64,000 nucleotides of DNA from Sphingomonas sp. BAUL-RG-20F-R05-02 (GTDB taxonomy: Bacteria > Pseudomonadota > Alphaproteobacteria > Sphingomonadales > Sphingomonadaceae), in contig NZ_JAKNQH010000008.1 of NCBI RefSeq assembly GCF_022662305.1, forward strand, positions 1-64,000, written 5' to 3'. Shown here piece by piece: positions 1 through 8,809 of the stretch. The stretch's first letter is position 1. The number at the start of each line of letters is the position of its first letter. The position numbers and the translations under genes are program-made. The notes beneath the pieces were generated by a model. The model was given only the letters and a program-made list of their open reading frames with translations. It made no database searches and was not told the DNA's origin.

Positions 1-1
1 C

Positions 2-100
2 GACGATCGCGAAAGCATGCGTGGCGCAAACCTTGCGGCCATGCACCATCTCCGCCGGCAATTGCCAAATTACGCGTTCCCAGCCGGCGCGTCGTCATAA
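2..100 (+). CDS. C-terminal end of an unidentified protein (partial, cut by window edge)
   Basis: An open frame enters from the left edge and ends at TAA 98-100. It gives a 32-residue tail ending in PNYAFPAGASS. It looks coding (sensible residue mix, third-position GC), but no family can be named from so short a piece. The other two forward frames over this stretch look less protein-like. Nothing links it to the receptor gene that starts 224 bases later. Confidence 0.35.
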   Translation, partial: DDRESMRGANLAAMHHLRRQLPNYAFPAGASS

Positions 101-324
101 GTTCATCAATCTGATTGTCCGCGCGGCGGAAGACGATCTTTGAACAGCTTGGGACCTGCTCCCGAGAGTACCTGCCGACGGCCAACATGGAGAATATTTA
201 ATGTACATCGTTGTGATGTGACGCCGTACGGACCCTTGGGTGACGATGGTTGTAACGATGGCGACTTAAACAACGGGTAGCGGCCCGGGCATCGGGAGAA
301 CGTCCCGAGGCTAGGGGTAACGAC
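101..324 (+). promoter_or_regulatory. Leader of TonB receptor 1 with a small hairpin before the RBS
   Basis: This 224-base gap has no gene. It is richer in A and T near 195-215 and 265-272 than the coding DNA. A perfect 6-bp stem, TCGGGA (292-297) and TCCCGA (303-308), sits just before the AGGGG ribosome-binding site of the receptor gene at 325, so it could modulate translation. No recognisable Fur box or -35/-10 pair could be assigned with confidence. Confidence 0.35.
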
Positions 325-2922
325 ATGAAAACTTCGCCAGGCGTCCGCCTGCAGCTGCTACTCGGCAGCGCTCTTATCGCACTCAGTGCTTCGCCGGCAC
401 ACGCCGCGGATGCAGCTGCCCCCGTTCCCGCGGCAGCGCCCGCTGATGCCGAGCCCGCAGCAGATACTCAAAACGTCGGCGTACCTGACATCGTCGTTAC
501 CGCGACGCGCCGCGAAACCAATCTTCAGAAGACACCCATCTCCATCAGCGTTCTCGGCGCGCAAGGCATTGCCGACCGACACGTGCTCAGCCTGTTCAAT
601 CTCGCCGATGGCTCGATACCGTCGCTGCGCGTCGCCACGTTTGAAGCACGTCAGTCAGCACTGACGATCGGGATCCGCGGCATCGTTCCTTACGACCAGA
701 ACCAGACCGCACGTGACGGCGGCGTCGGCGTGTATATCGACGGCGTTGCCCTCGGTAAGACCCAGGGTCTCAACGCCGCGCTGTTCGATATCGAGCGCAT
801 CGAAGTCCTGAAGGGGCCGCAGGGCACGTTGTTTGGCCGCAACACCGAAGGCGGCGCGCTCAGCCTCGTTTCTAAGGCGCCCACCGGAGAGTTCGACGGT
901 CGCATGACCGCTGGCGTCGGTAATTACGGCAGCCGCAACGTTGACGCGCACCTCGATCTGCCATCCTTCATGAACATCGCGTTGAAGTTCGACGGCGTAT
1001 ACCAGCATCAGGACCCGACCGTGAAGGATCCGCTCTCGGGTTCGACTGGCTGGAACTATTACGATCGCAAGGGCGGCCGCGCCGCCGCGCGCTGGACGCC
1101 GATCGACGGGCTGACGGCGGATTTCGCATATGACTATGCGAAGGACAACAACACGCCGAACTTTAGCCAGTTGGTCAACTACAACCCGAACGGCTACGCC
1201 GTTGGCAGCTACACCAATCCCGCCACCGGCGTGGTTGGCACGCAGCTATACCAAGCGAATGGCCAGACCTGCGGCGGCACCAGCAGCCGCATCTGTATCG
1301 CGCCGAAGGCGCCGCTCGTCGGCGTCCATCCGGACCGCCAGTATGTGGCGGACGTTGGGGTGCCGCAGCAGCCAAGCGAGGATATCACGCATGGTTTCTC
1401 ATCTAACCTGAAGTACAAGGTTGCGCCTTGGCTCGAGCTGCGTTCGATCACGGCGTGGCGCGGTGTGAGCACGGACCAGTGGGACAATTCCGGCGGTCCG
1501 GAACGTCAGACTTTCGCTCCCAACTCGAACTTCAGCCGGTACAGCCTGTCTTTCTTCCGGCAACACCAGTTCAGCCAGGAAGTTCAGGCAGTCGGCAGCG
1601 TTCCGCAGTTCGACTACGTCGTGGGTGCCTATTATTATACCGAGCACGCAACCGAATATGCCGCAACCCCGTTGAGCAATCTGTGGAACGCAGACGGCAC
1701 GGGCTACACGGTTCGCAGCCCGATCCCGGGCAACGCGGCCGCGATCTCGAGCGCGAACTCGGGCTACCAGCAGTACGACCCGTCGTGCAACAACACGCTT
1801 GCGCCAACCGTTCCGCAATTCACCAACAGTTGCCAGTTCATCACCCGCGCAAGCCAGGCGCACGACCACAATTACTCCGTGTTCGGCAACCTGACCTTCA
1901 CCCCGGAGGCGTTGGGCGATGTCGTGCACATTACCGCCGGCGGTCGTTGGACGAAGGACGACCGTCACGGTACGCTGTATGTCGTAAACAACCGCTCGAA
2001 CCTGGTGACGCCGGCTGTTACGAACGTCGCTTCTCCGTTCAGCTTTAAGAACAGCATCAGCCGATTCGATCCGATGATCAACATCTCGTTCGATGCAACG
2101 CAGGACGTTCACCTCTACGCCAAATACGCGACCGGCTTCCGCGCCGGCGGCGCCAACGACCGCTCGCAGAGCTTCAACGCGTTCGGCCCCGAGTCCGTGA
2201 AATCGTATGAAATCGGCGCTAAGATGGACTTCTGGGAGCACCGTGCACGTCTGAACATCGCTGGTTACATCATGGACCGCAGCAACACGCAGTTTGACTT
2301 CGATCTTTACGACACGTCAGCGACCAGCCCGACCAACGGCAGCCATATCGAGCAGACGCAGAATGCTGGCGACAGCAAGATCCGCGGCATCGAAGCGGAT
2401 CTGACCGTGAAGCCGATCCCGGACCTTACGCTGACCGGCTCGTATGCCTACACCTACTGGCGCGCACCGTCGGCGGTGAACTCGATCACGGGTGGCCTGC
2501 CGCAGCAATTGTACATCGTCTACACACCGAAAAACGCCGCATCGGGCGCGATCGACTATGTGAAGCCGGTCCAGATCGCGGGTGGTGCCAACATTCGCCT
2601 CCACCTCGACGCGAACTATGCGAGCAGCCAGTACAGCTTCCAGCTGGAGCCGACCAAGACAAGCGCGAGCTTCGTCGTGAACGGTCGCCTCGCGCTGGCG
2701 GACGTGATGGTCGGCGATCGCAGCAAGGTCACCTTTGCGGTGTGGACGCGCAACCTGTTCGACACCACCTACATCTACCGGCGTTCGGCCGCCAACTCCG
2801 TGCCGGTCAACAACTATAACGGCACCACGCTGGTTTCGACCAGCTATGCAGGCGTGCTTGGCGACTATGCCAACTTCAACCCGCCGCGCACTTTCGGCGG
2901 CGAGGTCAGCGTCAGCTTCTGA
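325..2922 (+). CDS. TonB-dependent outer membrane receptor
   Basis: An 865-residue outer-membrane active-transport receptor. A signal peptide (about 1-27, cleavage after AHA) is followed by a TonB-box/plug region starting with DIVVTATRRETN near residue 55. The plug core contains GVYIDGV and the motif VLKGPQGTLFGRNTEGGALS. The remainder is a 22-strand-type beta barrel that ends in Phe (VSVSF), as outer-membrane insertion requires. This CirA/FecA-like class is greatly expanded in sphingomonads. The ligand cannot be told from sequence: no TonB, hydrolase or transporter partner is adjacent, only a convergent two-component system. ATG at 325 is preceded by AGGGG. A clear terminator follows at 2945. 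Confidence 0.93.
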   Translation: MKTSPGVRLQLLLGSALIALSASPAHAADAAAPVPAAAPADAEPAADTQNVGVPDIVVTATRRETNLQKTPISISVLGAQGIADRHVLSLFNLADGSIPSLRVATFEARQSALTIGIRGIVPYDQNQTARDGGVGVYIDGVALGKTQGLNAALFDIERIEVLKGPQGTLFGRNTEGGALSLVSKAPTGEFDGRMTAGVGNYGSRNVDAHLDLPSFMNIALKFDGVYQHQDPTVKDPLSGSTGWNYYDRKGGRAAARWTPIDGLTADFAYDYAKDNNTPNFSQLVNYNPNGYAVGSYTNPATGVVGTQLYQANGQTCGGTSSRICIAPKAPLVGVHPDRQYVADVGVPQQPSEDITHGFSSNLKYKVAPWLELRSITAWRGVSTDQWDNSGGPERQTFAPNSNFSRYSLSFFRQHQFSQEVQAVGSVPQFDYVVGAYYYTEHATEYAATPLSNLWNADGTGYTVRSPIPGNAAAISSANSGYQQYDPSCNNTLAPTVPQFTNSCQFITRASQAHDHNYSVFGNLTFTPEALGDVVHITAGGRWTKDDRHGTLYVVNNRSNLVTPAVTNVASPFSFKNSISRFDPMINISFDATQDVHLYAKYATGFRAGGANDRSQSFNAFGPESVKSYEIGAKMDFWEHRARLNIAGYIMDRSNTQFDFDLYDTSATSPTNGSHIEQTQNAGDSKIRGIEADLTVKPIPDLTLTGSYAYTYWRAPSAVNSITGGLPQQLYIVYTPKNAASGAIDYVKPVQIAGGANIRLHLDANYASSQYSFQLEPTKTSASFVVNGRLALADVMVGDRSKVTFAVWTRNLFDTTYIYRRSAANSVPVNNYNGTTLVSTSYAGVLGDYANFNPPRTFGGEVSVSF

Positions 2923-2944
2923 TCCGCTGAACGCCTACGAAGGG

Positions 2945-2977
2945 GGCCGGTAACTGCGAAGTTGCCGGCCTTTTCGT
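2945..2977 (+). terminator. Rho-independent terminator of TonB receptor 1
   Basis: A 10-bp stem (2945-2954 with 2961-2970, one G-T wobble) with a six-base loop TGCGAA is followed by TTTTCGTTT. It lies 22 bases after the receptor stop codon and just before the end of the convergent kinase gene. The T run is only on the plus-strand side, so it serves the receptor. Confidence 0.88.
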
Positions 2978-2980
2978 TTC

Positions 2981-3847
2981 CTACCGCAAACGTGGGAAAG
3001 AGATCACCAGCCGGAGCCCCGGCGCAGCGTCCTCCAGCCATAGCGTCCCATCGTGCAACCGCACGATCGCTTCGACCAGCGACAAACCAAGCCCCTGCCC
3101 CTCAACCTGATCGTTGAGCCGGCCGAATTTCCGCATCGCCAATGCGTGGTGCTCGCGGGCGATACCCGGGCCATCGTCCTGGACTGTCAGCACCACGACG
3201 TCCGCCGATCCCGCGAGTGATAGTGTCGTCATCGTACCGGTGGGTGTGTGCCGGATCGCGTTCTCGATCAGATTGACGAGCATCTGGCGCAACAAATTGG
3301 CGTCGCCCAGCACCCTTGCCGACACGAGCTGGGTAACGGCAAGCCGATCGCCGACATCCCCCGCCACGGGCTCCAGCATTTCGACCACGTCGCCGACCAA
3401 AGTGTCGACATCTACGGTGCCAAACCGTTTGCGCCGCGCGTCTCCTTCAATCTCCCACAAGCGCGTCAGGCTGGTGAAAAGGTCAAGCAAGCGATCAGCC
3501 CGCATGACGAGCGCCGCAAGCCCGTCGGCCTGCGGCGAATCAGCCGCATGCCGCGCCAGTGACGCCGCCTCGCCGCGCAGTTGCGCGAGCGGCCCCCTCA
3601 ATTCATGCGCGATATCCTTTGCACCATGCTGCAGGTTCGTCATGCCAGCCTCGATCCGGTCGAGCATGTGATTGAACGAAGCCGCTTGCCGGTCTCCCGC
3701 TGAGCCGGAGCCATCCAGCGGAATGCGTCGGCGCAAATCGCCCGCGACGACCGCGTCGATCGCCGCCTGCATCCTTTGCCGCTCGCGATCCCTCGGTAGC
3801 CACGCGCGCACGATGTGCCGTACCCATGTTGCAGGTCGCCACGCCAC
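2981..3847 (-). CDS. Sensor histidine kinase lacking a sensor/transmembrane region
   Basis: A 288-residue two-component kinase. A HAMP-like segment (about 12-70) is followed by the dimerisation helix with the phospho-acceptor His81 in the H-box DIAHELRGPL. Then come the N-box (LVNLIENAIRHTP) and the G-boxes (DDGPGIA, GQGLGLSL) of the ATPase domain. Relatives of about 450 residues carry two membrane helices and a periplasmic loop before HAMP; here these are missing. GTG 3847 begins one base after the stop of the response-regulator gene (TGACGTG), so the two are translated as a pair. Either the protein is a soluble kinase or it is an N-terminally deleted one. The catalytic motifs look intact. 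Confidence 0.82.
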   Translation of the reverse strand: MAWRPATWVRHIVRAWLPRDRERQRMQAAIDAVVAGDLRRRIPLDGSGSAGDRQAASFNHMLDRIEAGMTNLQHGAKDIAHELRGPLAQLRGEAASLARHAADSPQADGLAALVMRADRLLDLFTSLTRLWEIEGDARRKRFGTVDVDTLVGDVVEMLEPVAGDVGDRLAVTQLVSARVLGDANLLRQMLVNLIENAIRHTPTGTMTTLSLAGSADVVVLTVQDDGPGIAREHHALAMRKFGRLNDQVEGQGLGLSLVEAIVRLHDGTLWLEDAAPGLRLVISFPRLR

Positions 3848-3848
3848 G

Positions 3849-4526
3849 TCAGGCCTTGTCGGTGAGCATGTAGCCGACGCCGCGGATCGTCGCGATCGGA
3901 TCGCGTTCGCCGGCAGTGGAGAGGTGGTTGCGCAGCCGCGTCATATGCGATTCAACGATGTTGGTTCGGGGTACAAAATCATAGTTCCAAACCGCTTCGT
4001 AAAGCATCTGCCGGGTCACGATCGTATTGGCATTGCGCACCAGTTCGCACAGGATGCGGAACTCGATATTCTGCACCTTGATCGTGCGCCCCGCCCTGGT
4101 CGCGCTGCGCTTGACCTCGTTCACCTCAATATCCCCAGCCCACATCACGCCTGATTTCTGCGTGGAGGCACCGCGCCGCAGGATGACGCGCAGGCGCGCG
4201 TCGACTTCCGCAGGGGCTGCGGGCTTGATGAGGTAATCGTCGGCACCCGCCTCAAGCGCGATCAGCCGATGGTCGAGATCATCGACGGCAGAGATCATCA
4301 TAATCGGCAGATCGATACCACGATCGCGCAGCAGCGCGGTGACGGCGATGCCGTCGACAAACGGCAGCAAGCAGTCGAGCAGGATTGCGTCAAACCGGGT
4401 TCCGGTCGCCTGGATGAGCGCGACACGTCCATCGCCTGCGATCTCGCAGTCGTGGCCGAGCTCCGCGAGATCGCCGGCAAGCTGCCGGGCGGCGGCGCCG
4501 TCGTCCTCGACGATCAGTAAGCGCAT
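3849..4526 (-). CDS. OmpR/PhoB-family response regulator
   Basis: A 225-residue regulator with a receiver domain (1-118) and a winged-helix DNA-binding domain (about 130-222). Receiver acidic residues are in VEDD near the start, phospho-acceptor Asp51 is in LLDCLLP, and the conserved Lys is in LIKPAAP. The DNA-binding end shows RLRNHL and the hairpin RGVGYML. An in-frame start lies 54 bases upstream, but ATG 4526 is preferred: it begins the receiver fold exactly and has GGAAGAG before it. It is cotranscribed with the sensorless kinase. The target genes are unknown; TonB receptor 1 lies convergent on the other side. Confidence 0.92.
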   Translation of the reverse strand: MRLLIVEDDGAAARQLAGDLAELGHDCEIAGDGRVALIQATGTRFDAILLDCLLPFVDGIAVTALLRDRGIDLPIMMISAVDDLDHRLIALEAGADDYLIKPAAPAEVDARLRVILRRGASTQKSGVMWAGDIEVNEVKRSATRAGRTIKVQNIEFRILCELVRNANTIVTRQMLYEAVWNYDFVPRTNIVESHMTRLRNHLSTAGERDPIATIRGVGYMLTDKA

Positions 4527-4648
4527 GTTACTCTTCCACTTTGCTAATCTAGCCCCGGGGGTGGGCTTGCCAGCACGCACACGCCAAATCGCGTGAAATT
4601 CGCGTCACCTTAGCAATGCTTTCGCAAAGCTGCGATGTCGCTAAAGCT

Positions 4649-5734
4649 ATGCGCATGGATAATGAGATCGTTACGCGCGAACGGGTGCGCCGGATGACCC
4701 GCATCGGTCTGGCCGTGTTGCTGGCCGGGCTGGGATTGTGGATCGCCGGTGCGTTCGTGCCGGCATTGGTGTGGGCCGTCGTCATCACGGTGGCGATCGA
4801 CCCGTTGCGGCAACGCGTCGTGCAGCGATGGCCGGGCGACCGTGCGCGGACATGGCTGGCGGCGATCGGCACGACCGCACTCGCGCTACTGGTGGTGATT
4901 CCCCTTATATTGGGCATCGCCGAGGCCGCGCGTGAGGCGCATGATGTGGCCACTTGGGTCACGCTGGCGCAGACGCAGGGGCTGCCGGTACCGGATTGGG
5001 TTTCGCATCTTCCGTTCGGTTCCCATGTCCTGTCGAACTGGTGGCAGGAGAACCTCTCCACGCCCGAGCGTGCCACGCTGCAATGGCAGCATTTTCGCGG
5101 CGCCGAATGGGTGGCGCGCACGCGGCTGATCGGTAGCAACGTGCTGCACCGCGCGGTGATCTTCGGTTTCACGCTGCTCACGCTGTTCTTTCTGCTGCGG
5201 GATCGTGACGCGATCCTCACGCAGTGCCGCCACGCCAGCGACCGTATGCTCGGCCCGCCTGGCGAGCGCGTTGCACTGCTGGCCGCGCTGTCGATTCGCG
5301 GCACGATCGACGGGCTCGTGCTGGTCGGGATCGGCGAAGGCGTGGTGATGGCGGTGGTATATCTTGCGCTCGGCGTACCGCACGCTTTGCTGCTCGGCGC
5401 GCTGACGGCAGTGGCCGCGATGATCCCGTTTGGTGCGGCGTTGATGTTCGCGGTGGCGGCACTACTGTTGCTCGCCAAGTCTTCGGTGGCGGGTGCGATC
5501 GCGGTGGTGGTGATCGGACTCGTCGTCGTCGGTATCGCCGACCACTTCATCCGACCGATCCTGATCGGCGGCGCGACTCGCCTGCCTTTCCTGTGGGTGC
5601 TGATCGGCATCCTTGGCGGGGTTGAGGCATTCGGGCTGCTTGGTCTGTTCGTCGGCCCCGCAACCATGGCGGTGCTCATCATGCTATGGCGCGATTTCGT
5701 CGGTGAGACACACGTGGAGACGACTGCGATCTAG
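4649..5734 (+). CDS. AI-2E family transporter (PF01594-type permease)
   Basis: A membrane protein of about 361 residues of the AI-2E/PerM/YdiK family. Two helices lie at the N terminus (IGLAVLLAGLGLWIAGAF, VWAVVITVAI). A soluble middle part follows (about 85-155), then a cluster of helices containing GLVLVGIGEGVVMAVVY and the conserved C-terminal IRPILIGG...LPFLWVLIGILGG...GLFVGPA block. Family members include autoinducer-2 exporters and Na+/H+ antiporters, so the substrate is open. ATG 4649 and ATG 4655 are both possible; neither has a strong ribosome-binding site. It is divergent from the response regulator and convergent with tsaC. Confidence 0.88.
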   Translation: MRMDNEIVTRERVRRMTRIGLAVLLAGLGLWIAGAFVPALVWAVVITVAIDPLRQRVVQRWPGDRARTWLAAIGTTALALLVVIPLILGIAEAAREAHDVATWVTLAQTQGLPVPDWVSHLPFGSHVLSNWWQENLSTPERATLQWQHFRGAEWVARTRLIGSNVLHRAVIFGFTLLTLFFLLRDRDAILTQCRHASDRMLGPPGERVALLAALSIRGTIDGLVLVGIGEGVVMAVVYLALGVPHALLLGALTAVAAMIPFGAALMFAVAALLLLAKSSVAGAIAVVVIGLVVVGIADHFIRPILIGGATRLPFLWVLIGILGGVEAFGLLGLFVGPATMAVLIMLWRDFVGETHVETTAI

Positions 5735-6738
5735 CGCGGGTGCGAAGCGCGGCGCAGCCGGTCGTTGATCGCGGTGCCGACGCCCTCCCCCGGCACCGGT
5801 GCGACGGCGATACGAGCCTTGTCGCTTGCATCTGCCTGATGCAGCAAATCGAACAACCGCGCCGCCGCCTCCTTGAGGTCGCCCGTGCGCGAGAGCGATG
5901 CATCCCCGAAGATCGGGCCGAACCCGATCATCCACTCATCCGGCTCAGCGTAGATCGCGCCGGTACGAAGCGGTTTGGTCGGCGCGTAGTGCGAGGCGAG
6001 TTGCCCGGGCGCCTCGATCCGCGCCTCGAAGCCGCCTAGTCCCGGATCGAAGCGCTCGACGCCGGGGATCGACTGCCATCGTTCGCCCGCACCTTGCTGG
6101 ATTGTGGAGAGCAGCGCGTTCACGCCGATCGGCCCGTGCCGCAACACGCGGGTCGTGCCGTCAACTTCGTGCACGATCGTCGATTCCACCCCCTGCTCGC
6201 ACGGGCCGTCGTCGAGGATCAGCGGGATGCGACCGCCGAGGCTCGCCTGAACATGTGCTGCCCGCGTCGGACTGATCGCCCCACTGCGGTTGGCGGAGGG
6301 TGCCGCCAACGGCCGCTCGGACTTCGCGATCAACGCGCGCATGGCGCGGTGGGCAGGAACTCGGATGGCGATCGTATCGAGCCCGGCGGTGGTAATCGCC
6401 GCGATCCCCGATCCGGCGCGGCGCGGCACCACCAGCGTCAACGGACCGGGCCAGAATGCGGTGGCGAGCGCCTCGGCGCGTGAGTCAAACTCGCCAAGCC
6501 GATGCGCCATGTGCAGATCCAGCACGTGCACGATCAGCGGATTGAATGCAGGCCGGCCTTTGGCGGCGTAAATTTCGGCGACCGCCACCGGCTCGGTAGC
6601 GTCGGCAGCGAGGCCGTACACCGTCTCGGTCGCGACTGCGACCACCGCGCGGGCCTTGATAAGCGCCGCCGCCTCGGCGATGGCGGCGTCGCCGAAGGGT
6701 AAGATGCGGGTGCTGTCGGTCGGACCGGACGCGTTCAT
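5731..6738 (-). CDS. tsaC: Threonylcarbamoyl-AMP synthase (TsaC/Sua5)
   Basis: A 335-residue enzyme that makes threonylcarbamoyl-AMP from threonine, bicarbonate and ATP for the t6A37 modification of ANN-decoding tRNAs. The YrdC core (about 15-205) shows the signature ATETVYGLAADAT and the downstream KGRPAFNPLIVH. A C-terminal Sua5 domain (about 240-330) makes this the long Sua5 form. The start at 6738 (MNASGP) is chosen because the frame only becomes YrdC-like there; a longer in-frame ATG at 6768 adds ten residues. Its last bases overlap the end of the convergent permease gene by 4. Confidence 0.92.
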   Translation of the reverse strand: MNASGPTDSTRILPFGDAAIAEAAALIKARAVVAVATETVYGLAADATEPVAVAEIYAAKGRPAFNPLIVHVLDLHMAHRLGEFDSRAEALATAFWPGPLTLVVPRRAGSGIAAITTAGLDTIAIRVPAHRAMRALIAKSERPLAAPSANRSGAISPTRAAHVQASLGGRIPLILDDGPCEQGVESTIVHEVDGTTRVLRHGPIGVNALLSTIQQGAGERWQSIPGVERFDPGLGGFEARIEAPGQLASHYAPTKPLRTGAIYAEPDEWMIGFGPIFGDASLSRTGDLKEAAARLFDLLHQADASDKARIAVAPVPGEGVGTAINDRLRRASHPR

Positions 6739-6785
6739 TGGATCGCAGCCTAGCATGTTGCGTCGCAATATATAAGAGGGCCGTG

Positions 6786-7610
6786 ATGAATAGCTTCGAC
6801 ATTGCCGCCTACCTGGAACGCCTTCACCTGCCCCAACCGGAGGCAGCCGATGCGGCTTCGCTGGAGGCCCTGCAACGTGCCCACCGCTTGGCGATCCCGT
6901 TCGAGAACCTCGACGTCATGCTGGGCCGAACAATCGCGATCGACAGCGACGCGGCGTTCGCCAAACTGGTGACCGCACGGCGTGGTGGTTATTGTTTTGA
7001 GCACAACCGACTGTTCCTCGACGCACTCGCCGCGCTTGGTTTCGCCGCGCGTCCGCAGCTTGCGCGGGTGTGGCTCGGAGCGACCGCCGTACCGCCGCGC
7101 ACCCATGCGATCAGCATCGTTACGCTGCAAGGCGACGAATGGATCGCCGATGCAGGGTTCGGGGGTAGCTACACGCCGCCGATGCCGTTGGTGGAAGGTG
7201 CCGAGGCGCATGCGCCAGATGGCGCGCGCTTCCGTCTGACACGCGATGCCGAACACGGCTGGATGCTGTGGCGCGCCGGCGACATCGCCACGACAGACGG
7301 GCGTGGCGGAGGCGACGGCTTCCAGCCCCAGTACAGTTTCGTGGTCGGGCCTGCCTATGCTTCGGATCTGGCGATGGGCAACTTGTGGGCTGCAACCGCA
7401 CCGGGCAGCCGGTTCCGCACCACCAATGTCGTCAGCATCGTGCTGCCGAAGGGCTTCGCTTCGCTGACCGACCGCCTGTATCGCCGCCGTTCCGGCAACG
7501 ACACGACGGAGGCGGAGATCACCGATCCGCGCGTTTACCGGATGCGGCTGAGCATGTTGTTCGGCATTGACCTGACCGCCGAAGATGTCGCGAAACTGGG
7601 TCTGTTTTGA
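6786..7610 (+). CDS. nat: Arylamine N-acetyltransferase
   Basis: A 274-residue cytoplasmic enzyme that transfers acetyl from acetyl-CoA to arylamines or hydrazines. The cysteine-protease-like triad is complete: Cys70 in RRGGYCFEHN, His107 in PPRTHAIS and Asp122 in WIADAGFGG. Length is normal for the family. ATG 6786 is used rather than the upstream 6738 because the family's N-terminal helix begins at MNSFDIAAYLERL. It is divergent from tsaC with about 47 bases between starts, so both promoters must lie in that gap or inside the opposite gene. In soil bacteria the natural substrate is usually unknown. Confidence 0.93.
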   Translation: MNSFDIAAYLERLHLPQPEAADAASLEALQRAHRLAIPFENLDVMLGRTIAIDSDAAFAKLVTARRGGYCFEHNRLFLDALAALGFAARPQLARVWLGATAVPPRTHAISIVTLQGDEWIADAGFGGSYTPPMPLVEGAEAHAPDGARFRLTRDAEHGWMLWRAGDIATTDGRGGGDGFQPQYSFVVGPAYASDLAMGNLWAATAPGSRFRTTNVVSIVLPKGFASLTDRLYRRRSGNDTTEAEITDPRVYRMRLSMLFGIDLTAEDVAKLGLF

Positions 7611-7718
7611 GAGGATAGATACCGGATTCACGATGCTACGCCGTTTGCCGACGCAGCTACCGCCTCGTGAGGGCGTTCTGAATGACGCTAGGTTTTCACG
7701 GCAACGCGATTCAGCCGA

Positions 7719-8075
7719 TCAGGCGTCGACGCCCTCCAACATATCGGCGGCACTCAGTCCGAGCAGGCGCATGTGGTCGCGGATGCGCGGCCAGCTATCG
7801 CGCAGGAATCGCGTGCGCTCTGCCTCGCGGAGTTGCTCGGCGGCACCGGGCAGCACGAACATGCCGACGCCGCGCCGCACCTCGACATAGCCATCGTCCT
7901 GGAATGTCTGATAGGCCTTGGCAACGGTGAGCGGGTTGGCGCCGTGTTGCGCTGCGAGCGAGCGCACGGATGGCAACTGATCGCCGGCGCGGAAATCACC
8001 GCGAAGGATCGCGGCGACGATGATACCGCGCAGCCGGATGTAGACCCGGCTGTCGTCGTTGCTAAGCGCTGTCAT
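7719..8075 (-). CDS. GntR-family regulator, short YtrA type
   Basis: A 118-residue DNA-binding protein. The winged helix-turn-helix (about 10-75) has the GntR pattern GDQLPSVRSLAAQHGANPLTV. Only a short C-terminal helical tail follows, with no FCD or UTRA effector domain, which places it in the YtrA subfamily. YtrA regulators usually sit next to an ABC transporter operon that they repress, and none is present here. The nearest downstream gene on the same strand is 27 bases past its own end only in the opposite sense (nat). It probably acts on distant genes or on itself. Confidence 0.88.
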   Translation of the reverse strand: MTALSNDDSRVYIRLRGIIVAAILRGDFRAGDQLPSVRSLAAQHGANPLTVAKAYQTFQDDGYVEVRRGVGMFVLPGAAEQLREAERTRFLRDSWPRIRDHMRLLGLSAADMLEGVDA

Positions 8076-8113
8076 GCCGCCCTAATACAGCAACCGTGCC
8101 GCCCGTCCAGCGG

Positions 8114-8692
8114 TCAGCCGCCCCATTCCGAGACGACCGCGCACAGGTCCGGGCGTGGCCGCTCGTCGAGCAGACGTTCGGGCGTGCCGAGGAACATGAA
8201 CCCGGCGATCCGTTCCGGCGCGGCGCCGAACGCATCGCGCACCGCATCCGAATAGGCGGGCCAGCCGGTCAGCCAGCCGCCGACGAAGCCTTGTGCGTGC
8301 GCGGCATGAAGCAGGTTCATGCACGCCGCACCCGCCGACAGTTCCTGCTCCCACACCGGGATCTTGGATGTCGGGTGCGGCGCGGACAGAACGACCACCA
8401 GCGCCGGGGCCTGATGCGCGAATTGGACGAGCGCGTCGACCTCAACCTTGGTCGCCTGCGGGCGCTCGGCGCGATAAGCGTCGGTGATGATCTGGGCGAG
8501 CCGGTCGCGCTGACCCTCACCCACCACCACGAAGCGCCAGGGGGCGAGCTTGCCGTGATCGGGCGTGCGCGCGGCAACCTGGAGGATGGCCTGCATCTGC
8601 TCGGCAGAGGGGCCGGGCGCGACCATGTCGCGCGGTTTGCCGGAGCGGCGGGTGGTGAGCAGCGAAAGCGGCGAATGGGTGTCGTTGAACAT
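8114..8692 (-). CDS. Nitroreductase family protein (YdjA-like)
   Basis: A 192-residue FMN-dependent oxidoreductase of the small nitroreductase class. The N-terminal SLLTTRRSGKPRDMVAPGPS and PDHGKLAPWRFVVV form the flavin-binding start. The middle helices around AGAACMNLLHAAHAQGFVGGWLTGWP and the C-terminal LGTPERLLDERPRPDL match the YdjA group. Electron donor would be NAD(P)H; the physiological acceptor is unknown. The start is put at 8692 (MFNDTHSPLS), 15 codons inside the longest frame, since the extra residues lie in the promoter gap shared with the divergent peptide transporter. Confidence 0.88.
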   Translation of the reverse strand: MFNDTHSPLSLLTTRRSGKPRDMVAPGPSAEQMQAILQVAARTPDHGKLAPWRFVVVGEGQRDRLAQIITDAYRAERPQATKVEVDALVQFAHQAPALVVVLSAPHPTSKIPVWEQELSAGAACMNLLHAAHAQGFVGGWLTGWPAYSDAVRDAFGAAPERIAGFMFLGTPERLLDERPRPDLCAVVSEWGG

Positions 8693-8809
8693 GCCGCCGT
8701 ATGTAGCCTGTGCTTCCAAGTATTTACAGGCCGGCAATTACCGCTAGTTTCATCCGCTACCAACCGCCCCCATTCGAGCGGGCCGGACAGTCTTTGGGAG
8801 CTTATCGAC

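Noticed and set aside
8096..8809. Extension of the peptide transporter N terminus
   Set aside because: The frame is open for 238 codons upstream, but it is antisense to the nitroreductase gene, has no domain and has a good RBS only at 8810.
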